A stretch of 28,450 nt of DNA from Mariaggregatimicrobium sp964498785 (lineage in GTDB: Bacteria; Zhuqueibacterota; Zhuqueibacteria; Thermofontimicrobiales; Thiofontviventaceae), in assembly GCA_964498785.1 (NCBI GenBank), contig CAZCJL010000092.1, forward strand, positions 1 to 28,450, read 5' to 3'. The notes beneath the pieces were generated by a model. That model was given only the letters and a program-made list of their open reading frames with translations. It had not been told where the DNA came from and did no database searches. Every line of letters begins with the position of its first letter. The first letter of the stretch is position 1. Below are positions 8,099-17,100 of the stretch, piece by piece. The position numbers were made by a program, and so were the translations under genes.

Positions 8099-9190
8099 CT
8101 ATTCCTCGCTAATTATTTCCGATGCTTCCTGAAGAAAGGAGGCGACCGGAGTTCGCTTGTCCAGGAAAAAACAAAAAATGGAATCGTCTTTTGCTGCTGC
8201 TGAAATCCTATTCGCGATTAAAATGAATTTTGTATTTCGCTTAAAGTCAATGATTATTTGTTCCAAAGCGCCCATTGAAAAATTATCCAAAAAATTGTTT
8301 ACAAATAGATCAAACTCCTTGATTGCCGCGATAGATACCACGCCGCCGGTCGCTGCTTTTTTAATCCCAACGACTTGTTTATTTTTCACAATAGCGAAGT
8401 ATAGCAGTCCTTCTAATTTCAATATTTTATTTTGAAGCCGTTTTAATTTTGTTGATGTCCTGCTAATGTATCGCTTAACATCAATATGAAACTCGGATTG
8501 AATTATTCCTAAACATTTTTCAAAATATGCATTATCAAAACCGAACAATTCCTGAATTTCCGCTTGATGTAAGAAACAGCCGTTCTCAATTTCCGAAACC
8601 AGAAATTCTGCGGTATAACGAACCTCTTCCATTTTTCTTTGAATTAAATTTTGCGTGGGAAATTTATTTCTGGACATATAACGGCGCATTAATTTGGATT
8701 CAACATTTAAGAGACGCGGACGCCCGCTCGGAAAAATAAACGTACATTTTCCAAACTGTTTTCTTTCAAATGAGTACTCTCTAAAAATCTCATTCAGCTT
8801 CTCTTCTTGAATTTTAGAAAAAGCGATCCAGCCCCGGTCAATTTTAAGAAGAATATCTTTGAAAAATGCTTCATTCGTATCGAAATTAATTAACTGTAAT
8901 GTGAAACCATGGGCATGTTTTTCTTCATCAAATGAAGCTAACAACGATTTCTCTACCATCTGCGTATCATTTGATTTCAACAGATTCGGATTTTTAAGCC
9001 AGACAGGAAATCGCTGGGGAATTTGCCCTGATATGTAAAATCGTCGATAACGCGGGATAATCGGAAATAATTTCCCGGTGTGTTCATAAGCATCTTTTAA
9101 ATCAGAGGCTAATATAATAACAGGCTTACGCATCCAGATCGATGAGAATAGCCAGGTATATATTTTATAAGCTTCAGCAGTTAATTCCAT
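8099..9190 (-). CDS. Unknown protein with wHTH-like middle and Roadblock-like C-terminus
   Basis: The 363-residue protein has no family I recognise over its full length. Residues 1-170 form an alpha/beta region beginning with PVIILASDLKDAYEHTG and ending with the motif TFIFPSGRPRLLNVES. About residues 190-240 (EFLVSEIENGCFLHQAEIQE onward) look like a winged-helix unit. A basic helix (STKLKRLQNKILKLEG) leads into about 255-363, which follows Roadblock order: LLYFAIVKNKQVVGIKKA, a long helix, then IIIDFKRNTKFILIANR, IFCFFLDKR and a final helix. GGAG precedes the ATG. It opens the second part of the cluster, 192 bp downstream of the Roadblock D gene. It may be the large subunit linking the small Roadblock proteins to DNA or another target; this is inference. 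Confidence 0.6.
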   Translation of the reverse strand: MELTAEAYKIYTWLFSSIWMRKPVIILASDLKDAYEHTGKLFPIIPRYRRFYISGQIPQRFPVWLKNPNLLKSNDTQMVEKSLLASFDEEKHAHGFTLQLINFDTNEAFFKDILLKIDRGWIAFSKIQEEKLNEIFREYSFERKQFGKCTFIFPSGRPRLLNVESKLMRRYMSRNKFPTQNLIQRKMEEVRYTAEFLVSEIENGCFLHQAEIQELFGFDNAYFEKCLGIIQSEFHIDVKRYISRTSTKLKRLQNKILKLEGLLYFAIVKNKQVVGIKKAATGGVVSIAAIKEFDLFVNNFLDNFSMGALEQIIIDFKRNTKFILIANRISAAAKDDSIFCFFLDKRTPVASFLQEASEIISEE

Positions 9191-9310
9191 TTATCTCCAA
9201 AACTATAGTAAAACCTGTTACATTTATAAAAAGATTCTGCTTTATAAATCATTCAATTCAGGCATCTTAATACTAATTACGTTTTCACCGATTGGGTGAA
9301 AAAAAGATAA

Positions 9311-9366
9311 GACCGGGCTGTAAGCCCCCGTGTCATTCAATTCTCTCCACCAACTACAGCCCGATC
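9311..9366 (-). terminator. Terminator with two alternative hairpins
   Basis: CGGGCTGTA (9314-9322) pairs with TACAGCCCG (9355-9363) across a 32-nt loop, extended by near-matching GAC/GATC ends. Inside the distal arm GGGCT(GTA)AGCCC (9315-9327) can fold alone. On the minus strand both are followed by TTATCTTTTTTT. It lies just after the Roadblock D stop codon, so it should end, or attenuate into, the downstream four genes. Confidence 0.7.
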
Positions 9367-9382
9367 TATCACAAAAACAAGT

Positions 9383-9742
9383 TTAGATCGTTTTTTTTAA
9401 CTCATCAATTACTTTTGTTATGTTGTGACGAATCTTTCCGATAACAGCACTTGAATCCGTAATAACTGCTAAAATGGCTTCATCACAGTCTGCCATAATT
9501 ATTTTTCCTAGGTCACACTCGACCATTGTCTGTGTTATTTTTCCGATGTTCATCTCTTCGGCCATTACCTCAGATGCGCCAAATCCTGTCGAGACAATAG
9601 CTCCCACAGCATCCAAATCCAGATCAGCATTACTCTGATGTTCAATCACAAAACCATCCCGACCAACAACGGTAACCGCCGCGACACCTTCAAGATCCAG
9701 AAGCGCAGTCAGTAATTTTGTGCTTGTCTTTTTGGCAGCCAT
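9383..9742 (-). CDS. Roadblock/LC7 domain protein (MglB-like), paralog D
   Basis: The 119-residue single-domain Roadblock protein is a close relative of the one at 6880-7239: both share the block AVTVVGRDGFVIE, the helix GAIVSTG(Y/F)GASEVMA and the end IG(N/K)IRHNI(A/T)KVI. This indicates a duplication inside the locus. The ATG at 9742 is used rather than an in-frame ATG 17 codons upstream, because AGGAG lies nine bases before it and the shorter start matches the paralog. It is the seventh gene of the upstream group, 22 bp after the 110-residue unknown, and is followed at once by a terminator. Likely role: dimeric scaffold or GTPase partner. Confidence 0.93.
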   Translation of the reverse strand: MAAKKTSTKLLTALLDLEGVAAVTVVGRDGFVIEHQSNADLDLDAVGAIVSTGFGASEVMAEEMNIGKITQTMVECDLGKIIMADCDEAILAVITDSSAVIGKIRHNITKVIDELKKTI

Positions 9743-9764
9743 AATAATATCTCCTTTATGTTTT

Positions 9765-10097
9765 TTATTCTGCATTCTGATTAACTTCAACAATTCTTAG
9801 TATTTTTTCACTAACAGCCATCGCTATTTCTTTGCGCGCCGGCTTCACATTTTCCAAAATCATTCTGCCGCTCGGATAAAATGTAACCTCGGTTTCCCCT
9901 AATTGGAACATCAGAAAATTTTCTGTTGCACTTCGAAACCGTTGCACTTCTGCTTGTATACGGTTAATAATTTTAATAAATTCAATATTTAAGGGTTCAG
10001 AAGGCATGAACTCAAAATCTCCGGATTCTCCATAAGAACAAAGTTGTATTGCGTAGCAATCAATGTTTTCTCCATTGAACGTTATGGACTTTTTCAT
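9765..10097 (-). CDS. Conserved-looking 110-residue unknown
   Basis: A small protein with no signal peptide or membrane segment and no family I can name. It has an N-terminal strand (AIQLCSYGESGDFEFMP), a long helix (EFIKIINRIQAEVQRFRSAT), two strands ENFLMFQLGETEVTFYPSGR and MILENVK, and a terminal helix (KEIAMAVSEKILRIVE). The segment TFYPSGRMILENV resembles TFIFPSGRPRLLNV in the 363-residue protein of the same cluster. The strand-turn-helix order is loosely like half of a TBP fold, but I do not claim homology. Its ATG overlaps the stop of the desulfurase gene (ATGA), so translation is coupled and the two products may act together. Confidence 0.7.
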   Translation of the reverse strand: MKKSITFNGENIDCYAIQLCSYGESGDFEFMPSEPLNIEFIKIINRIQAEVQRFRSATENFLMFQLGETEVTFYPSGRMILENVKPARKEIAMAVSEKILRIVEVNQNAE

Positions 10098-11296
10098 AAC
10101 GTATTGTGAATAAAATTAATAACGTCAAAAAAGTGTTCAATTTCCTGCAACTGATTGTAAAAATGGAAAGACGCACGAACAGTCCCTTTTGGTGTGTTTA
10201 GCACATACTTTGTAAGAGGGAGAGCACAGTGATGCCCGCTCCGCACCATAATCTTGCCCATTTCATCGAGTAATGAAGCAACCCGATGGGGTTTGTAATT
10301 ATTTATATTAAACGAAACAACGCTAATTTTTTTAGAACTTTCTTTTGGGCCATATATTGTTATGTAATTACGTTTTTTTAATTCTTCTAAAAATGTGTTC
10401 ACTAATTGTCTGTTTTTTTCACGAATGTAATTCCATCCGATTTGATCAATGTAGTCGATAGCCGCTGCCAGGCCGAGAGCGCCGGCGATATTAGGCGTAC
10501 CGCCTTCAAATCGTTCTACAGAATCCATCAAATCGTAGCGATCCATTGCAACATCATGAATGGTCCCGCCTCCAATCGCAAATGGCTCAATACAATTTTG
10601 CAATTCTTTCTTTATGAACAGAAAACCAATTCCTGTCGGTCCGAGCATTTTATGGCCTGAGCCCGCGAGAAAATCACAACCCAGTTCAGCCACATCAATT
10701 GGAAAATGAGGTAAAGACTGGGCAGCATCAATCATGACCAACGCGCCTTTTTTATGCGCCTGGTTCGCAATTTCATGAACCGGATTCACAGTCCCCAACA
10801 CATTGGAAACATGCCCTAATGTGACAAGTTTAGTATTGGGAGTAATTGCTTTTGCAAAAGCATTTACATCAAATATTCCATTTTCATCAGGCCGAATTAT
10901 CTGAAGCTCAACCTGATGAAAATCTCTGACGCGCAGCCATGGCAAATAATTGGAGTGATGTTCCACCAATGTCGTTACTATTTTATCACCTGGTTTCCAT
11001 CGGATGCCCTGAGCTAACAGATTAATTGCCTCGGTTGTATTTCTGCAAAATATAATTTCGCCTTCCGCAGCTCCGATAAACTGAGCAGTTTTTCGACGCG
11101 CATCCTGATATTGAAGCGAAGCACGTCTTGTCAATTGATGAGCACCACGCCCAATATTTCCATTATAGCAATTATAATATTCAGCTATTTTATCAACAAC
11201 CGAAGCAGGAGTGAGAGACGTTGCAGCATTATCAAAATACGTATATCCTTTTTTCAGAAAGATAAAATCATCACTAAATGAATTTTGGTCATTCAC
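10094..11296 (-). CDS. Cysteine desulfurase, SufS/CsdA type
   Basis: This 400-residue class V aminotransferase-fold enzyme uses pyridoxal phosphate to convert cysteine to alanine and leave a persulfide. Visible residues are YFDNAATSLTP near the start, HHSN (113-116), MIDAAQSLPH (188-197), the PLP lysine in GSGHKMLGP (Lys216) and the persulfide cysteine in RSGHHCALPL (Cys357), whose context is of the SufS (group II) type. The start codon is GTG at 11296, with a weak purine-rich stretch ahead. No SufU, SufE, SufBCD or IscU gene is nearby. Instead it sits between V4R genes and Roadblock genes, which suggests that it supplies sulfur or a cofactor to this cluster rather than being the general Fe-S enzyme. 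That role is inference. Confidence 0.93.
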   Translation of the reverse strand: MNDQNSFSDDFIFLKKGYTYFDNAATSLTPASVVDKIAEYYNCYNGNIGRGAHQLTRRASLQYQDARRKTAQFIGAAEGEIIFCRNTTEAINLLAQGIRWKPGDKIVTTLVEHHSNYLPWLRVRDFHQVELQIIRPDENGIFDVNAFAKAITPNTKLVTLGHVSNVLGTVNPVHEIANQAHKKGALVMIDAAQSLPHFPIDVAELGCDFLAGSGHKMLGPTGIGFLFIKKELQNCIEPFAIGGGTIHDVAMDRYDLMDSVERFEGGTPNIAGALGLAAAIDYIDQIGWNYIREKNRQLVNTFLEELKKRNYITIYGPKESSKKISVVSFNINNYKPHRVASLLDEMGKIMVRSGHHCALPLTKYVLNTPKGTVRASFHFYNQLQEIEHFFDVINFIHNTL

Positions 11297-11342
11297 TCCC
11301 GAACCTTTAAAATCTGTGCTTCTGTTTTTTGATTTATCATTA

Positions 11343-11945
11343 CTATAGCAGATCTAACAATTCCTGGACTGGTTGTACATGAAACTCACAGTATTGATCA
11401 CCTTTACAAACACATTTAATTTCTTTTGCTTCAAAACTGTGCACTTTTTTCCCATATAATAAATCCATATAACCAGCAGCAACACCTGTCCACATATAGC
11501 ATCTCGGTTTGTCAGATTTTTGATCTTGAAAGGAATTTAAATAATAGGAATTTTTGACAATCAATTTTAATTCTTTACTTTGTTCATCGATCTCATAACT
11601 ATCCAAACGTCCCCACCCCAGACAGTTGGTTAGCGCTAACAATGCGTCCATCCGATCCTTTTCATTTTCGATCATAGGCTCAATTAAATCTTTCCACTGT
11701 TGAGAATCCATAAATCCACCAAACGTTGCGTTACAGCACCATTGAGCCGCATCAATCAAACTCTTTTCAACCATGTGTTCCGCTTTTGGAAAGACTTTTA
11801 TGTATTCCATTTCACGATTTACCAAATACTCGACTGAATTAATCGCTAAAATAACCCCAAAAGTTTTCAAAAGTCCTGTCTGCGGATCCCCTTTTAATTC
11901 TTCACTTAAAATAGCATTCTGAATTTTTTCAATATTTACTGTCAT
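11343..11945 (-). CDS. V4R-domain protein 1
   Basis: The C-terminal half of this 200-residue protein is a V4R (4-vinyl reductase) domain: GWGRLDSYEID, a strand ending in VKNSYYLNS, a core CYMWTGVAAGYMDLLYGKKV, then EIKCVCKGDQYCEFHV with three cysteines in the CxCxGDxxC pattern. The N-terminal half is helical (TFGVILAINSVEYLVNREME). V4R is a predicted ligand-binding domain with the fold of the TRAPP subunit Bet3, also found in BchJ and in aromatic-sensing regulators. Its ATG overlaps the stop codon of the second V4R gene by one base (TAATG), so a heterodimer is plausible. The ligand is unknown; the cysteine set could bind metal or take part in sulfur chemistry. Confidence 0.85.
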   Translation of the reverse strand: MTVNIEKIQNAILSEELKGDPQTGLLKTFGVILAINSVEYLVNREMEYIKVFPKAEHMVEKSLIDAAQWCCNATFGGFMDSQQWKDLIEPMIENEKDRMDALLALTNCLGWGRLDSYEIDEQSKELKLIVKNSYYLNSFQDQKSDKPRCYMWTGVAAGYMDLLYGKKVHSFEAKEIKCVCKGDQYCEFHVQPVQELLDLL

Positions 11946-12526
11946 TATTCGTTCACCTCCGCTACAAATTCACAAATATCATCGCCCTTTGCCCGGCATT
12001 TTGTTTCTGTCATTTGATAAGAACTGACGGGTTTATCATATACAATAGAAAGGACTGCACAAAGATATCCTGAAATATCATGGCACACCGGAAGCTCACG
12101 ATCTTCCCAATTAAATTTATCTTTATTTTCCAACCATCCTTCAGCCATATAGCTACTTTTGGAAACAAATACGCTTTTTTCAGGAGATAAACCGGATACC
12201 TCAATTGCGCCATAAGCAGAAACTTTGAACATTTCCAGAATCGTTTTCACCTTTTCTTCCTGGCTAAGACCATCAAAATTGACCTTAATATCATCCTGAT
12301 TCAAAAATATTTTTAAGGAATCATAGGTCGTAGATTCTGAAGCTTTTTTGAGTAGTAAACTCCCTTTCTCGAACCCTAACACATCCTCAAAATTTTTAAG
12401 AATTCTTGTATTGAATTTGTCGCAATGATAAGAGACCTCGACAGAACCTAATTCGAGTCTTGATTTTTCCGGGATAAAATTTAATGTTTCAGCATAACTT
12501 GATACAACTTCGTTGGAAATACCCAT
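11945..12526 (-). CDS. V4R-domain protein 2
   Basis: This 193-residue protein has its V4R domain from about residue 95: YGAIEV, SVFVSKSSYMAEGWL, PVCHDISGYLCAVLSIVYDK, then ETKCRAKGDDICEFVAEV. Compared with V4R protein 1 it keeps Cys and GDxxC, but has CRA in place of CVC. The N-terminal 90 residues (LELGSVEVSYHCDKFNTRIL and FEDVLGFEKGSLLLKKASE) form a different lead-in. AGGAG precedes the ATG by seven bases. It is translationally coupled to V4R protein 1 and follows the cysteine-rich gene by 27 bp. Confidence 0.82.
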   Translation of the reverse strand: MGISNEVVSSYAETLNFIPEKSRLELGSVEVSYHCDKFNTRILKNFEDVLGFEKGSLLLKKASESTTYDSLKIFLNQDDIKVNFDGLSQEEKVKTILEMFKVSAYGAIEVSGLSPEKSVFVSKSSYMAEGWLENKDKFNWEDRELPVCHDISGYLCAVLSIVYDKPVSSYQMTETKCRAKGDDICEFVAEVNE

Positions 12527-12553
12527 TCGTCTACTCCTTTTTTGATTCGATTA

Positions 12554-13054
12554 TTATTTCCCGACCACACCTTTGCATACAGCGCCAGGCGCGAATTGAT
12601 TTAAATAATACGGGGATCGAATTTTAGCCAGGTGAGTAGCCGCAGCCGAATAATTAGAGAGACGTAAACATGGAATGCTCTTTTCGTTAAATTCCCCGCT
12701 TGAAAGCAATTGAGCGAAAGCCTCATTGCAAAAATCACCATACATACAATTATGTACAGTGACTTCGACCATGTCTTCAGTTTTCTCGGAAATTTCAACC
12801 TCGTCAGCAGCACAAAAATCCCCTGCAACTTCGGTCTGTTTTAGTTTTTCAACAGACTCTTTCAAGTTATCTGAAGCGGTCATAATCTTTTGACCGCTTT
12901 CTTCTTCAACTCGTTTGGACATCGAATTAACAAAAACCAGACTCATACCGCGAATCATTGTTTTTACCTGCTTTGCTCCTATCATTCGAATTGAAGCCAG
13001 CGTTACGCCTTTTAACCAGTCTGTGAGAACCATTTTCCACTTTGTTGCTTCCAT
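12554..13054 (-). CDS. Cysteine-rich cytoplasmic protein, unknown
   Basis: A 166-residue protein I do not recognise. The first 65 residues are helical and basic/amphipathic (WLKGVTLASIRMIGAKQ, SLVFVNSMSKRVEEESG). The second half has seven cysteines in a regular order: GDFCAAD, VHNCMYGDFCNEAF, IPCLRLSN and GAVCKGVVGK among them. The pattern of a valine-rich strand, NCxYxxxC, PC, a helix and a closing PGAxCKG vaguely recalls V4R or ATC-hydrolase-like ligand-binding domains, but this is a weak resemblance. GGAGG lies ten bases before the ATG. As the second gene of the cluster it may be a third sensor-type subunit. Confidence 0.6.
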   Translation of the reverse strand: MEATKWKMVLTDWLKGVTLASIRMIGAKQVKTMIRGMSLVFVNSMSKRVEEESGQKIMTASDNLKESVEKLKQTEVAGDFCAADEVEISEKTEDMVEVTVHNCMYGDFCNEAFAQLLSSGEFNEKSIPCLRLSNYSAAATHLAKIRSPYYLNQFAPGAVCKGVVGK

Positions 13055-13113
13055 GATATTTCAACCTCCAGATTAGCGTGATTTGATAATATGAATTTAT
13101 TAACTCCTGTCAT

Positions 13114-13506
13114 TCATTTACGTGACAAAACTTCATAAAATAATGGTTGATATTTTCTCATAACCAAACGTGCATAAGCGAGATTCCCTTCACGCGAAAT
13201 CGCAATCCCGTGGTAATATTTACCGTTCGGGAACGGAAGAATAATCAAATACGATTTTGTCGTTGTAATCAGGATATCCTCTGTTTTACCAACAACTTTA
13301 CTTCCGCCTAATGCTTGTGCCGCCTTCTCATGAGCTTTAACTACATCAGCATACTTTTTTGAAGCCACTTTGGAGTTAAAATCCGGAGATATTGAACCAC
13401 CTGCAACCGATATGCCTTGTTCTATCTCTACGATATCTGTCGAAATAAAACCGGAAATTTCTTGCTTCATCTCATCAATCAAGTCGCGTAAATTATTTTC
13501 GGACAT
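13114..13506 (-). CDS. Roadblock-like protein E, first gene of the cluster
   Basis: The 130-residue protein has Roadblock order: helix LRDLIDEMKQEISGF, strands TDIVEIEQGISVAGGSI, a helix with KKYADVVKAHEKAAQAL, strands ILITTTKSYLIILPFPNGKYYHGIAIS and a closing helix ARLVMRKYQPLFYEV. The YLIILPF/YYHGIAIS pair resembles the YLLTLF/YYLVIAA pair of Roadblock protein B. AAGGGGG lies five bases before the ATG. It is the promoter-proximal gene of the cluster, with 600 bp of non-coding DNA upstream. Confidence 0.8.
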   Translation of the reverse strand: MSENNLRDLIDEMKQEISGFISTDIVEIEQGISVAGGSISPDFNSKVASKKYADVVKAHEKAAQALGGSKVVGKTEDILITTTKSYLIILPFPNGKYYHGIAISREGNLAYARLVMRKYQPLFYEVLSRK

Positions 13507-14122
13507 GTAGCCCCCTTTGTTTGATAAAGATTTCTATTGTTTACTTAGCGTTGAACACTAAAAATTACAGTTTACAATACACACAATATCCATGATTTGC
13601 GAAAAACGATTCTTGATTTTAATTTAATGTTTTTTATACTGGTAATATGTCTCATCAAAGCAAACAAAGAAATTGTTGCTTTTAATTCTAAGTTAGGAGA
13701 CACACGCCAACACTCTCTATTCTACGGTAATCAGAAATCGTTCCTTACCGTACTCTGCCCGGCCAAAAATTATGTATGTATTTCAGATATTGTTTCTACA
13801 AAAATGTGAGGAATGCAAATATTTCCAAATTTTTACACATAACGAAATGTGATTAAAAACGGGATAATATTTATATATGAGCAAGATGTTCGTTAAAGCA
13901 CGTTGGTGAGATAAAATTCATTTTGTGCTACATCTCTCGTTAATCAATGCAGTTGGGGAACCTAATGAGGATAGCAAAACTGTGCACAGGACTGTTTAGC
14001 CCCATATTATAACAACCATCAACAATCAATGTATTATAAAAGAATCATTATCGAACAAAAAAATGCAGGAATTAACCGAAAGTGGCAAGGTAGCATGAAG
14101 AGCAAGTTAATCCATCGGGAAA
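13507..14122. other. Long non-coding leader upstream of the Roadblock/V4R cluster
   Basis: No convincing gene: a 70-codon frame on the plus strand (13597-13809) has no Shine-Dalgarno and looks random. The region must carry the promoter of the minus-strand cluster. At 13880-14000 there are several self-complementary pieces, including the perfect palindrome CTGTGCACAG (13980-13989), CAGTT/AACTG enclosing GGGGAACCTAATGAGG, and AGCAC/GTGCT. This could be a structured RNA or an operator. I do not recognise a known riboswitch. Confidence 0.4.
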
Positions 14123-17100
14123 TTACTCAAACACCAGATCTTTTCGAATCCAACCAATCAGACCTTCATCAGTGAGTTTTACATTATACCAACTACCTTG
14201 TTCGCCGACAATCATTAAATCGGTAGCCGGATCAACGCGTTTCAAGATACCATGATTCGTGCCAGGTCCATTTCGGATATTGGAGATATCCAGAGTGAAC
14301 ACCAGCCGTGATTTCGCTTTTGAAACGAAATCCTGTTTGAGTACCCAACCACGCTGGTTTTCACTTAATTTAATCTCGTACCAATTATCATTCTGGGAAA
14401 TAGGTACAATTTCCACATTCTGCTCCAACGTTCGGAGCACATTATATTTTTGGTCTGGCTCAGGATAAACATACGTTTTTTTCAGAGCAATAATCGGAGA
14501 AAATTTTATGTCTCGAATTGCAGTTTCATTTACATAGCCAAATTTATCGCTTTGATCTTTCACCAAAAACCAGGCTCCGCTTTCATTAAAGCATTTTAGC
14601 GGATCGCCGGGATTCACCAGCGCGACAACGCTATAATCATTGCCAGGCCCTTCGCGCATTTTCGTCGGTGCATGAGCCAAAAGAGTCCCTTTAAATAGTT
14701 CTTCAATATTTGTTTTATATACCCAGGCAAAATCACCGCTGATTAGCCTGATTTGGTACCATTCACCTTGAATGCTTGTTGTTTTATATTTCTGTCCTTT
14801 TGTTAAGTCAGTCATCTTTTGACTCATTGTTGTTGGCTCTCGAAACGCAGCAGTCGAACGAGTTATCATCACCTGTGGCAGAATCGCTTTTTTAACGACG
14901 GATTGGGAAATCCAGCCGGTATTTCCGTCGTTCATTGTGACCAAGTACCAGTCGTCCTTTTTAGAAATCGGTTGAAGTTCCTCACCTTCCTCAAGGCGAC
15001 GGAGAATTGACGAGTTCTGATCAGGCGCATTGCGCAATCCGGCGTTTCTCCGGGCATAAACTTTTGGAAATTTTAATATCGCCACATCCCGAATATATAG
15101 CCAACCAACATTCCCTTGCCTCGTTTTCACAGCCACCCAATTTTCGAACATATCCCGCGGAGAAAATTCAGATCCATCCGGAACCATTTCTAAAACCTGA
15201 GAATTGGGGTCTGTGCTTCTCCTAAGTGGTGCATTATTAACTGTAATTATATTATTTAGCGAAATATCATCAACAAGTTCCTGGGAAATCCACCCATAGC
15301 TCCCATTTTCTAATTGCACTTCATACCACTTATTCTGTCGTCCGATTTTAGTGAGTCGCGTTGCTCTGGGAACTTTCTGAATTGTCCGGGCGCTACTGTT
15401 CGGCTCGGAATAGATCGGCGCTTCGGTCAGTGTTTTTACCGTACCCGCTTCATAAGCAATTTCGCTTCCTGTAAAATTTTCTGTAAAAATCTCTTTAAGT
15501 GAAATATCTTTATCAACTGTTTTTGCAGGAGCAGACCTTGAGCCGGCCAGCAGTGGTGTGTAAATCCATCCCTTCTTTCCGCCGCTCATTTCAACAAATG
15601 TCCACTCGCCTCGCTCATCATGCTTTGTTAATGAGGTATTCGCTGGTAAAGTTGTAATCCGGGTAAAATTCAACTCAGGCCCGGAGCGTACGTTTGCTTT
15701 TTCTTTAGTGCGCAATCCGCTGGTAAACTTTGGATTTGATTTTTTCGTATTCGTTGGAGTCATTGAATTGCTGTAGAGATCAGCGCTTTTCACAAATCCA
15801 TATTGGCCATCTGGTAATCTGATTTCGTAAAAAGAATTTTGCCTGGATACAATAAATAATTCAACCCCGGATTCAACTGTTATTAAAACAGCACAATCAG
15901 AAAACGGGCAAATATAAACATCCGTTTTCTTCCGGGTAATGACCCGTTTTTCATCAATAGTTGTTATCTTTGTTGCGCCTCCACCAGATATATCCTTGCC
16001 TGTATAAAATACAGTAGCAACCAGATCGCTTCGAATCCACCCGGCCTGCCCGTCCCGGAACAAAAATTTATACCATTCTCCTTGCGATCCGATTTTGTAC
16101 ATAACTTCCCGATCGGATGCCTCTCTGACTTTAGTATTATCTGTACCGGGTGCGGATCGTACATTAACCAAGTCATTGGGCGACATTAAATCTCCGAGCG
16201 TCGCTAACAAGTCCTCACGAATCCAGCCAATTTTACCACTTTCCTGTTTAACGCGATACCAATTATCTTTCTTTTCTAATTTTTGTAAAAAAGTATCTCG
16301 TTTTAATTCATCTATTTTTTCCCAATTTGTACCGGGACCCTGCCTTACATTACAATCCTGGTTTGTAATTAAAATATCGCTGGCAGTTGAAACAAGGTCA
16401 TTTCGAATCCAGCCGATTTCTCCGTCCGGCATGTACACACGATACCAATCATCGCGCTCTTCGATTTTTGCCAAAACAGTACCTGCTACAACTCTTCGCT
16501 TAATCTCAAAGTCAGTGCTATAGCCCTGTCGAATATTACATTCCTGATTTGTAAAATAAATTGGTTTATCGCTTTCAACCAGATCATTTCGAATCCAGCC
16601 TATTCTGGCGTCCGGCGGATACTTAATGCGATACCAATTATCCTTGTCCCCGATTTTTTGTAAAATTGTTCCTTTCGAGACCCGATCCAGTATTTTGAAA
16701 CTGGTACCATAGCCATGGCGGATATTACAATCTAACTTTGTCACCATGTAGGGTTCGGCAACAGCTACATCCGGTACCCCGGCTCGATCGATAACGCCCT
16801 GATAAACCCATCCTACATTCCCGGACGGAGTTCGTACTTTTACCCAGTTATCTTTGCGCTGTAATTCAGTAAGGCGGCTCTTTTCAGAAAGCGTTTCGAT
16901 AATAGTATATCCAGTTCCCGGGCCGTTTCTTATATTCGCTTTTTGGGGAACAATAATATTCCGATCCACCACTTGCTTCACTGCCTTTTCATTGATCCAC
17001 CCTTCAACTCCGTCAGAAACGCGAATAAGGTACCATTCACCCTTTTTATCCAACTGAATGAATTCTGTGCCGGCATTCACGTTTACCAGTACTTTTGCAT

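Noticed and set aside
13597..13809. 70-codon plus-strand frame in the leader of the Roadblock/V4R cluster
   Set aside because: No Shine-Dalgarno, random-looking composition and no recognisable motif.
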